Positions 57,196 to 64,000 of a stretch of DNA of 64,000 nucleotides are shown one piece after another (the first letter of the stretch is position 1; each line of letters begins with the position of its first letter). The DNA lies in contig NZ_JASNWF010000012.1 in assembly GCF_030283205.1 (NCBI RefSeq), positions 186,001-250,000 of the forward strand, read 5' to 3'. The notes under the pieces are model-generated. The model was not told the origin of the DNA, searched no databases, and saw only the letters and a list, made by a program, of their open reading frames with translations. A program made the translations under genes and the position numbers. This DNA is from Actinomadura opuntiae. GTDB lineage: Bacteria; Actinomycetota; Actinomycetes; Streptosporangiales; Streptosporangiaceae.

Positions 57196-57369
57196 GAGGG
57201 CTCTCCCGGATCGGTCGAACGGGGTGGGGATCGGGAAGGAGGGGCGCCCATCCGGCAGTCAAGCCAATGCCGCGCCGTTCCGAAATGTGCGGGGCGCCCA
57301 TGTCGGCACCGGGCGGTTATGGTGCCGTTCCCCATGCGTCACGGGTGGTGAGCGGGGAAGACCCCTGGT

Positions 57370-58032
57370 ATGCGCCGGCGGTCGTGGGGCTGGTACGTCC
57401 TGGCCGTGGTCGTCATGGCCGCCGTCACGGCCGACGTGCTGGCGGACGGTCCGCTCCGCCATCTCGATTGGACGGTCCACAAATTTTGCGACGCCAATGC
57501 CAAGGGCGCCTGGATGCCGGTCGTCGACGTCTTCAGCCAGCTCGGGCAGCGGGGCGTCATCGTGAAATACGTGCTCGTCCCCTTGGCGGTGCTCGGGATG
57601 GTCCGGGCGCGTTCGCCGCGTCCCTTGCTGGTGCCGGTCGTGGTGGTGGGCCTGTTGTCGCTGCTTCAGGTGGGAGTGAAGTCGGTGATTCCGCGAACGT
57701 TTCCGTCCGGAAACACCGACGTTCTGTGGACGCACGGCGACGCGTATCCGTCCGGCCACACGCTGAACGGATTCCTGCTCATCTGGGTCGCGGTCGAGCT
57801 GGTCGTCATCGTCGTCCCGGCCCTGGACCGGTGGCTGACGGCGCGGGCGCGGCGCGGCGCCGCGCTGGCCGCGGGGTTCCTCACCGGGGCGGCCCTCACG
57901 CTCGCCGACGAGCACTGGCTGACCGACGTGCTGTTCAGCCTGGCACTCGGCCCGGTGCTGCTGGCCGGGCTGGCGGCGGCGGGGCCGTTCAGCCGCCGGC
58001 TGCGGCCGGAGGGGCCGGCGCGCGCCGCCTAA
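57370..58032 (+). CDS. PAP2-family membrane phosphatase
   Basis: A 220-residue membrane protein with about six helices. Motif KSVIPRTFPSG..., YPSGHTLNGF (PSGH) and DEHWLTDVLFSLALG (the last HxxxD as HWLTD) give the phosphatase active site, though the first K-x6-RP motif is weak. Such enzymes hydrolyse lipid diphosphates or undecaprenyl diphosphate. Its stop codon overlaps the stop of the convergent TetR gene. The gap of 174 bases before it holds no clear signal. Confidence 0.88.
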   Translation: MRRRSWGWYVLAVVVMAAVTADVLADGPLRHLDWTVHKFCDANAKGAWMPVVDVFSQLGQRGVIVKYVLVPLAVLGMVRARSPRPLLVPVVVVGLLSLLQVGVKSVIPRTFPSGNTDVLWTHGDAYPSGHTLNGFLLIWVAVELVVIVVPALDRWLTARARRGAALAAGFLTGAALTLADEHWLTDVLFSLALGPVLLAGLAAAGPFSRRLRPEGPARAA

Positions 58033-58646
58033 CCGCGGATGTAGCGGATCACCAGCTCGGCCAGCTCGTCGATCATCCGCTCGCGGGGGATCGGCGGCCG
58101 GTCCAGCACGTACTTGATCGACAGCTCGCCGACGGTCTCGGCGAGGATCCACAGCGCGGCGTCCACGTCCAGGTCGTCGCGGAACGCGTCCCGGTTCACC
58201 AGCAGGTACACCCGGACCAGGTCGGTCAGCCGGCGCTGCAGCGCGGCCAGCTTGTCGAACGGGCCGAGCCGCGGGATCTGCTCGACGATGATCCGCAGCA
58301 GGTCGGCGTGCTCCTCGAACAGCCGCATCTGCACGTCCAGCAGCGCGCGGCCGGCCTCCTGCCACGAGGCGTGCATGGTCGACTCGATCTGCGCGCCGAG
58401 CCGGTCGGCCAGATGGTCGGCGAACCGGTCGATGACGGTGATGACGATCGCGTCCTTGTTGGGGAAGTACTGGTAGAGCGAGCCGTTGCTGATCCCGGCC
58501 GCGCGGGCGATGCGGTTGGTGGACGCGCCGTCGTAGCCGTGCTCGGACAGAACGCGAGTGGCGGCGTCCAGGATGCGCTCCACCATCCGCCGCGACCGGT
58601 CCTGGCGCGGCGTCCGGCGGGGCGACAGGCCAGGTGAGCGGGGCAT
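58029..58646 (-). CDS. TetR-family regulator of the MpaB-like gene
   Basis: A 205-residue TetR protein: RILDAATRVLSEHGYDGASTNRIARAAGISNGSLYQYFPNKDAIV is a full TetR HTH. The C-terminal domain (IVEQIPRLGPFDKLAALQRR) matches the TetR_C type common in actinobacteria. ATG 58646. It is divergent from the MpaB-like gene, and a TAAGCGACCGCTTA dyad lies in the gap at 58674-58687, so it probably represses itself and the neighbour. Confidence 0.93.
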   Translation of the reverse strand: MPRSPGLSPRRTPRQDRSRRMVERILDAATRVLSEHGYDGASTNRIARAAGISNGSLYQYFPNKDAIVITVIDRFADHLADRLGAQIESTMHASWQEAGRALLDVQMRLFEEHADLLRIIVEQIPRLGPFDKLAALQRRLTDLVRVYLLVNRDAFRDDLDVDAALWILAETVGELSIKYVLDRPPIPRERMIDELAELVIRYIRG

Positions 58647-58673
58647 CGGCGGGCCCTCCCCGAACGCGACTTG

Positions 58674-58687
58674 TAAGCGACCGCTTA
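58674..58687. promoter_or_regulatory. TetR operator TAAGCGACCGCTTA
   Basis: A 6-bp dyad with a 2-base centre in the divergent gap between the TetR and MpaB-like genes. The AAGCG/CGCTT arms are typical of operators in this TetR group. Confidence 0.75.
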
Positions 58688-58730
58688 TTCGCGTTTCACT
58701 GTAGTACGAGACCCGTCGGGAGGCGAGACC

Positions 58731-59663
58731 ATGACGATGACCGAGAACGCGGCCGCCGCGCCCGCCGCGGACGCCGCGCCCGCGGCCCGCGTCGCCGCGC
58801 GCCCCGAGCCCGTCCCGTTCGAGCCCGGCTCGATCCTGTGGGAGACCATGGGGCTCTACACCTCGGCGATCGCCGGCAACAGCGTGTTCATCCTGCAGAC
58901 GATGCACCCGGCGATCGGCACCGTGGTCGACCGGCTGTCCAGCTTCCGCCGCGACCCGCTCGGCCGCGCCGCGCGCAGCTTCGCGTCCGTCCAGACGTGG
59001 GTGTACGGCGGGCGGACGGCGATCGAGGAGGGCAGGCGGCTCCGCGAGATGCACAAGCCGCTCAGCGCGCAGGACGAGGAGGGCAACCGCCACCATGCGC
59101 TGTCGGCCGAGCCGTGGGCGTGGGTGCACCTCACCGGCTTCTACGCCGCCGTCACCGCGTCCAGGTACTTCGCGCCGGAGCCGATGACGCCGGACGAGCA
59201 GCAGCAGGTGTTCGACGAGTTCCTCAACCTCGGCCGGATCCTGCAGGTGCCCGAGCGGATGCTGCCCGGCACCATCGAGGAGTACTGGGCGTACTTCGAC
59301 GACATGGTGGAGAACACCCTCGTCCCGCACAAGGTGGCGTTGGAGGTCCTCGACCGGATGGACAAGCTCCCGCCCGGCGTTCCCACCGCGCTGCGTCCCG
59401 TGGTCACGCCGCTGGTCGCGACCAGCGGACGGCTCGGCCGGTTCATCACCGTCGGCACGCTGCCGCCGGCCGCCCGCGAGAAGCTCGGGCTGTCGTGGAG
59501 CAAGGCCGACGAGCGGCGGCTGCGCGCCGTCGGGCAGGTCATCGGGCGCAGCACGCCGCTGCTGCCCGAACGCCTCCGGTACATGCCGATCGCCTACCGC
59601 GCCCGCCAGGCCGCCCGCGCTCAGGAGAAGCTCCAGAAAGTCCTGGACACCCGCCCCCTCTGA
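58731..59663 (+). CDS. MpaB-family (DUF2236) oxygenase-like protein
   Basis: A 310-residue protein of the oxygenase MpaB family: SILWETMGLYTSAIAGNSVFILQTMHPAIGTVVDRLSSF, AEPWAWVHLTGFYAAVTASRYF and EEYWAYFDDMVENTLVPHKVALEVL are typical. His/Asp in QTMHPAIG and HLTGFY are candidate heme-binding residues. Members are heme-containing or latex-clearing-type proteins (Lcp is a relative); most are uncharacterised. ATG 58731 follows GGAGG. It ends at the palindromic repeat copy 2. Confidence 0.9.
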   Translation: MTMTENAAAAPAADAAPAARVAARPEPVPFEPGSILWETMGLYTSAIAGNSVFILQTMHPAIGTVVDRLSSFRRDPLGRAARSFASVQTWVYGGRTAIEEGRRLREMHKPLSAQDEEGNRHHALSAEPWAWVHLTGFYAAVTASRYFAPEPMTPDEQQQVFDEFLNLGRILQVPERMLPGTIEEYWAYFDDMVENTLVPHKVALEVLDRMDKLPPGVPTALRPVVTPLVATSGRLGRFITVGTLPPAAREKLGLSWSKADERRLRAVGQVIGRSTPLLPERLRYMPIAYRARQAARAQEKLQKVLDTRPL

Positions 59664-59727
59664 CGTTGAGTTGCGGCGAGTCGTTGTTATGAGCGGCCTA
59701 ATAGCAACGACTCGCCGCAACTCAACG
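59664..59727. repeat. Palindromic repeat, copy 2
   Basis: Arms at 59664-59686 and 59705-59727 pair over 23 bp and extend to 27 with one G-T pair around a 10-base loop. The arm shares GTTGCGGCGAGTCGTTGTTA with copy 1 at 38513. It starts right after the MpaB-like gene stop and ends three bases before the convergent permease gene stop. Confidence 0.85.
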
Positions 59728-59729
59728 AG

Positions 59730-62129
59730 TCACTCGGTGCGCAGGGCGGTGGCGGTGCGGGCCTTCGCGGCCCAGCCGGCCGGCAGCAGCGCGCCGAGCA
59801 TCGCGATCGCGATGCCGCCGAGCGCCAGCGGGACGAGCATCGGCAGGCCGTAGACCGACACCATGGCGTGGGTCAGCCGGGTGCCCGCGGCGTTCCCCAT
59901 CAGCGGCATGACCAGGTGGTGCAGGGCGATGCCCGCGGGTAGGCCGGCGAGCCCGCCGACGGCGCCCAGCCCGGCGACCGACGCGAGCACCATGACGACC
60001 GTCTGCCGCGGCGCCATCCCGATCGCCTTGCAGACGCCCAGGTCGTGCACCCGTTCCCGGGTGTCCAGCACCACCGCGTTGAGGACGCCGAGCCCCGCGA
60101 CCGTGACCAGCATCAGCGTCAGCAGCGCCGCCAGCGTGTCCAGGACGATGATCGTGCTGCTGACGTCGTCGGCGGCCGCCGTCGCCTGCGTGCCGAGGGG
60201 TTTGAGCGCGCGGTTCAGCCCGCTGAGGTAGGACTCCGTCGAGACCCCCGGCTTCAGCCGCACGAGATACTCGTCGGCCCCGCCCTGCTTCTCGATTCCG
60301 GAGAACGTGGAGGCGGCGGTGTGCACGCGCATCCCGTCGTTCTCGAGGTCGAACGCCTCGCCCACGATCCGCAGCCGCACCGCGGCGCCCTGGTCGAGTA
60401 CGGTGATCGTGTCGCCGACGCGGTGGCCGGTCACGTCGAGGAAGTGCGTCGGCACCACGGCCTGGCCGGGGCCGGTGATCCAGTGCCCCGCGATGATCTC
60501 GTACGCGGCCGTCCGGAGGTCGCCCTGGTAGAGGCGCGTCTCGACCGCCCCCACGACGCCCGCCACGGTCACCTGCGCGGAGCGCACCCCGTAGAACGAC
60601 GCCGTGCCGGACTGGGCGGAGATGGCGGCCGCCACCTTCGCGCCGTCCACCGAAGGCGGCCCCTGCTCCGGCCCCTGCTCTGGCCCCTGTCCCGGCCCCT
60701 GACCCGGTGGCGGTGCCTGCGCGGGCGCCGGGCCCGGTCCCTGCGAAGCGGGTTCGCCTCCCATCACGCTGACGGCGGCGTTCGCGGCGGGGTCGCGGGC
60801 GGCGCCGATGGTGTTCAGCGACGCCGCGAGGCCGATCGCGAACGTCGCGGCGGCGGTCCCGAACGCCACGGCCGCCAGCATCGACGCCGACCGGACGGGA
60901 CGCGCGAACGGCGTCGCCAGCCCGAGCGTCACCGCGCGCGGCAGCGGCAGCCGCCCGGCGCTCCGCTGCGCCCACCGGCCGCGGCCCGTGCCCGGCGCCC
61001 GGCCGACCGCGATCGCCGCCGCGGTCCGCAGCCGTCCCGCCCGCAGCGCCGGGACGAGAGCGGCGGCCGCCACGACCAGCAGCGCGCCCGCCGCGGCGGC
61101 CGCGTCCACCCACCAGGCGACCGAGAGGCCGGTCGTCCCGTACACCTGCTGCACGTCGCCGAGCAGCGGGTACGCGATCAGGTTCCCGAGCACCACGCCC
61201 AGCAGGGTGCCCGCGGCGGCCGGGACGAGCGCCTGCGCGACATAGGCGCGGACGACCTCGGCGGGCGTGCAGCCGATGGCCTTCAGGATCCCGATCCGGC
61301 GCAGGTTCGCCCCGACCATGCCGCCGACCACGCCCGCGACGACGATGACCGACATCCCGAGGCCCAGCGCGCCGAACGCCATCAGGAAGGGCACGAACGT
61401 GGCCGCCTCCCGGTCGGCGACGTACTTGGCGTCCAGATACGACTGGGTACCGGCCAGCGCGCCCTTCGGCAGGGCCGCCGCCACCTTCGCGCGGTCGGCG
61501 GCCAGCGCGGACTTCGCGGGCGACCCAGAGAACCGGTACAGCATCTGGGTCGTCGCGGGCGCCTTCGCCGAGCGGAGCGCGGCCACCCCGGCCGGTGTCG
61601 TCCACGCGTCGGCGGAGCCGGTGACCGAGCGGGCCTGCCCGACGACCTTCAGCGTCCGCCCGCCCGGCGCGGTCAGCGTCGACCCGACGCCCGCGTCGGG
61701 CGGGACCTGCGCCGGCATCACGATCTCGTCCGGCCCGGACGGCCACCGGCCCGCCGTGATCTCCAGCCGGTCGACCGGGCCGCCGGAGGAGGAGCGCCCG
61801 GCCACGGTCAGCTCGGGCAGGGGCTCCCCGCCCCGCGCCGTGAGCGAGACGACCGCGACCGGGAACGGCCCGGCGCTCGCCCTGACGCCCGGCAGGTGCG
61901 CCGTCGCAGCGGCCTGCGCCGCGGTGGCCTTCCCCGCGTCGATCTGCGCGGTCAGGTGCGCGCCGTGCCCGCGCGCGAACGCGTGGTCGAACGGCGCCGA
62001 CGACGCGACGACCAGCGAGCCGGCGACGACCGCCGACGCCACCGACATCAGCGTGGCGAGCGCGACCACCAGCGTCTGGACGCGCCGCCGCCCGACGCCC
62101 GATCGCACCACCCGGCCCAGCGCGCTCAT
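59730..62129 (-). CDS. FtsX-type ABC transporter permease with Gln/Gly/Pro linker
   Basis: A 799-residue MacB/FtsX permease. A first helix near 15-40 is followed by a long extracellular domain, then helices around 240-300 (FVPFLMAFGALGLGMSVIVVAGVVGGMVGANLRRIGILKAIG). A second half repeats the pattern and ends with four helices. A low-complexity GQGPGQGPEQGPEQGP stretch of about 30 residues (roughly 455-490) lies in an extracellular loop. The MGNAAGTR...VPLALGGIAIAMLG C-terminus is typical. It overlaps the ATPase gene by four bases. Export of a lipid or peptide is likely. Confidence 0.9.
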   Translation of the reverse strand: MSALGRVVRSGVGRRRVQTLVVALATLMSVASAVVAGSLVVASSAPFDHAFARGHGAHLTAQIDAGKATAAQAAATAHLPGVRASAGPFPVAVVSLTARGGEPLPELTVAGRSSSGGPVDRLEITAGRWPSGPDEIVMPAQVPPDAGVGSTLTAPGGRTLKVVGQARSVTGSADAWTTPAGVAALRSAKAPATTQMLYRFSGSPAKSALAADRAKVAAALPKGALAGTQSYLDAKYVADREAATFVPFLMAFGALGLGMSVIVVAGVVGGMVGANLRRIGILKAIGCTPAEVVRAYVAQALVPAAAGTLLGVVLGNLIAYPLLGDVQQVYGTTGLSVAWWVDAAAAAGALLVVAAAALVPALRAGRLRTAAAIAVGRAPGTGRGRWAQRSAGRLPLPRAVTLGLATPFARPVRSASMLAAVAFGTAAATFAIGLAASLNTIGAARDPAANAAVSVMGGEPASQGPGPAPAQAPPPGQGPGQGPEQGPEQGPPSVDGAKVAAAISAQSGTASFYGVRSAQVTVAGVVGAVETRLYQGDLRTAAYEIIAGHWITGPGQAVVPTHFLDVTGHRVGDTITVLDQGAAVRLRIVGEAFDLENDGMRVHTAASTFSGIEKQGGADEYLVRLKPGVSTESYLSGLNRALKPLGTQATAAADDVSSTIIVLDTLAALLTLMLVTVAGLGVLNAVVLDTRERVHDLGVCKAIGMAPRQTVVMVLASVAGLGAVGGLAGLPAGIALHHLVMPLMGNAAGTRLTHAMVSVYGLPMLVPLALGGIAIAMLGALLPAGWAAKARTATALRTE

Positions 62130-62818
62130 CGGGTGACCCCCGCCCGGTCGTCGGCCGCGATCGCGCCGTCGACCAGCACGACCGTCCGGGTCGCCAGCGA
62201 CCGCGCCAGCGTCATGTCGTGGGTGACCAGGACGATCGTCTGCCCGCCCCGGTGCACCTCGGCGAGCAGCTCGCGCACCTCGTGGCCGGACGCGGTGTCC
62301 AGCGCGCCCGTCGGCTCGTCGGCCAGCAGCAGCGCCGGCCGGTTCACCAGCGCCCGCGCGACCGCGACGCGCTGCCGTTCGCCGCCCGACAGCCGCCCCG
62401 GATAGGCGTCCGCGTGCGCGTGGATGCCGAGCATCCCGAGCAGCTCGTCGGCGCGGTCCGCGGCCTTGCGGCGCGGCGTCCCCGCCAGTTGCGCGGGCAG
62501 CCGGACGTTGTCGGCGACGGTGAGGTCGTCGAGCAGGTTGAAGAACTGGAACACGAACCCGATCCGCTCGCGCCGGAACCGGGCGAGCGCCGCCTCGCCG
62601 AGCCGGTCGACGCGCCGCCCGTCCACCGTCACCGTCCCCGACGACGGCCGGTCCAGCCCGGCGACCAGGTTCAGCAGCGTCGACTTCCCGCTGCCCGACG
62701 GCCCGACGACCGCCAGCGCCTCGCCCTCCTCGACGGCCATCGACACCGGCCCGAGCGCCGGCGCCCCCGCGCCGCCGTAGTCCTTCGTCGCGGCGTCCAG
62801 TTCGATCACATGTCCCAT
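62126..62818 (-). CDS. ABC transporter ATP-binding protein (LolD/MacB type)
   Basis: A 230-residue ATPase: Walker A GPSGSGKSTLLNLVAGLD, Q-loop FVFQFFNLLDDLTVADNV, signature LSGGERQRVAVARALVN, Walker B LLLADEPTGALD and VLVTHDM. This is the compact MacB/LolD group that powers FtsX-type permeases, here the gene it overlaps at 62129. It starts with ATG 62818, and a histidine kinase gene diverges from it. Confidence 0.95.
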   Translation of the reverse strand: MGHVIELDAATKDYGGAGAPALGPVSMAVEEGEALAVVGPSGSGKSTLLNLVAGLDRPSSGTVTVDGRRVDRLGEAALARFRRERIGFVFQFFNLLDDLTVADNVRLPAQLAGTPRRKAADRADELLGMLGIHAHADAYPGRLSGGERQRVAVARALVNRPALLLADEPTGALDTASGHEVRELLAEVHRGGQTIVLVTHDMTLARSLATRTVVLVDGAIAADDRAGVTR

Positions 62819-63034
62819 GAGGCTCCCGCCCTCCGCGTGCGGGCGGCCTGCGGGCCGCCCGGTGTCAGCGGACGTGAAGCTATGGGCGGCGGGGCGTCCG
62901 GGGCGTCCGCCGCCGCACCGACATTCCGTACCCCGTGCGGCCGACCCCGCCGGGCGTCATCCTCGCGATGTACGCCGCACGGGCGAGGACCCCGCCCGCT
63001 CAGCCGATACCGGGCCGGCGCGGCGGGGGACACA

Positions 63035-64000
63035 ATGTGGGGCATGCAGGTGGAGAGACCGCGCGACTGGCGCGGGGGGCTGCGCGGGCTCCTCCGGCCC
63101 GAGCCGGCGGAGGAGCCGCCCTCGCGCCGCGCCCTCGCCAGGGACGCGGCGTTCGCCCTCGCCCTGACCGCGGTGGCGCTGCTCGTGGCGGCGAAGACGG
63201 GCGGCGACCATCCCCAGAAGATCGACTTCGGTCCGGAGGCCCCGCCCGCCCCGCCCGTCCCGCCCGACGGCTTCGACGCGAGGCCCGGCGCGGGCCATCC
63301 GTCCTGGAGCCTGACCGTCCTGTCGGTGCTGCCGCTGGCCCTCCGGCGCGTGTACCCGCTCAGCACGTTCTGGGTGGTGCTGCTGGCGGCCTGGGCGCTG
63401 CGCCACGGCATGACCTGGGCGACGGTGCTGGCCTGCCTGATCGGCGGCTTCAGCGCCATCGCCTACACCCGCTACCGTACGCAGGCCGTCGCGAGCCTCG
63501 GGGCCGCCGCCGTCCTCGCCGGCCTCCTCTACCGGGGCACCTCGGTTTCGCTGCCGGACTGGTCCGCGCCGTTCTTCGTGCTGCTCGCCGCCGGGGTGCT
63601 GGCGACGTCCGTGCGGTCGTGGCGGCGCCGGATCACCGAGATCGAGCGGGAGCGGGACGAGGCGACGCGGCGCGCCGTCGAGGTGGAGCGCGCCCGGATC
63701 GCGGCCGAACTGCACGACGTGGTGACCCACAACGTGAGCGTCATGGTGATCCAGACCGGCGCGGCCCGCAAGGTCGTCGACGCCGACCCCGAACTGTCGA
63801 AGAAGGCGATGCTGGACGTCGAGGCGAGCGGGCGCGCCGCGATGGCCGAGCTGCGGCACGTCATGGGACTGCTGGCGCCGTCCGGCGAGGAGGAGGCCGG
63901 CGTGCCGGTCCCGCAGCCGGGCCTGGACCGGCTCGGCCCGCTGATCGACCGCGTCCGCGCCACCGGGCTGCGCGTCACCGCCGACATCGCCCCGCCGCCC
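63035..64000 (+). CDS. Sensor histidine kinase, partial (3' end outside window)
   Basis: About 322 residues are visible. The membrane part has roughly five helices (AFALALTAVALLVAA, TVLSVLPLALRRVY, TFWVVLLAAWAL, TVLACLIGGFSAIA, APFFVLLAAGVLA). The HisKA_3 dimerization box ERARIAAELHDVVTHNVSVM contains the phospho-histidine at residue 227. The HATPase domain is mostly beyond the end. ATG 63035 is chosen because GGGGGA lies five bases before it; ATG 63044 is also in frame. A response regulator should follow. It probably controls the divergent ABC exporter. Confidence 0.9.
   Translation, partial: MWGMQVERPRDWRGGLRGLLRPEPAEEPPSRRALARDAAFALALTAVALLVAAKTGGDHPQKIDFGPEAPPAPPVPPDGFDARPGAGHPSWSLTVLSVLPLALRRVYPLSTFWVVLLAAWALRHGMTWATVLACLIGGFSAIAYTRYRTQAVASLGAAAVLAGLLYRGTSVSLPDWSAPFFVLLAAGVLATSVRSWRRRITEIERERDEATRRAVEVERARIAAELHDVVTHNVSVMVIQTGAARKVVDADPELSKKAMLDVEASGRAAMAELRHVMGLLAPSGEEEAGVPVPQPGLDRLGPLIDRVRATGLRVTADIAPPP

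Overview
The window is very GC-rich DNA with dense, often overlapping genes, frequent GTG and TTG starts, and families typical of filamentous Actinobacteria: DUF574 methyltransferases, RsbW-like ATPases, LAL regulators, MpaB oxygenase and an actinobacterial SAM-IV riboswitch. An Actinomadura-like member of the Thermomonosporaceae is my best guess. This is an inference from gene content, not a database match. About 57 protein genes are supported, plus one tRNA-like gene, one riboswitch and several operators, terminators and repeats.

Region 1 (1-10.8 kb). A truncated SseB-like gene is followed by a class V aminotransferase / cysteine-desulfurase-like gene under a SAM-IV riboswitch, a small lipoprotein, a bifunctional penicillin-binding protein, a membrane-anchored double FKBP isomerase and two small-molecule methyltransferases. 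An HTH protein and a translationally coupled pair (RsbW-like ATPase and DUF574 methyltransferase) end the region.

Region 2 (10.9-17.6 kb). A 743-residue protein of unknown family has a 72-nt tRNA-like element with a UCA anticodon ending three bases before its start codon. Next comes an hsdM-hsdS pair with no hsdR in the window and a methyltransferase overlapping hsdS, then a second DUF574 gene.

Region 3 (17.7-33.6 kb). This holds a secreted lipase, lipB, a DUF6221 gene, a uridine-kinase-like gene with a damaged P-loop, and a remnant nitrate reductase locus. In that locus narG is fused in frame to narJ, narH is gone and narI is intact. A LAL regulator, a small ABC operon, MarR with two DHA2 efflux pumps, a TDT-family transporter and an acyltransferase follow.

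Region 4 (33.7-41.8 kb). A SIS-domain protein, an N-acyl-D-amino-acid deacylase, a transporter, a beta-lactamase-fold hydrolase, an N-acylamino-acid racemase, a GNAT acyltransferase and an M20 hydrolase form a probable D-amino-acid salvage locus. The last three match the acylate-racemize-deacylate route from D- to L-amino acids.

Region 5 (41.8-52.0 kb). A 932-residue unknown protein precedes an acid-catabolism regulon: MFS transporter, DUF35 protein, thiolase-like protein, ADP-forming acyl-CoA ligase, acyl-CoA dehydrogenase and TetR. The regulon shares TCTAGA-N7-TCTAGA operators.

Region 6 (52-64 kb). This holds a small secreted protein, an ArsR-like regulator diverging from an MFS pump, a quinone oxidoreductase, a PHB-depolymerase-type esterase, a PAP2 phosphatase, a TetR/MpaB divergent pair with its operator, an FtsX-type ABC exporter and a sensor kinase cut by the window end. 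A long palindromic repeat occurs twice, near 38.5 and 59.7 kb.
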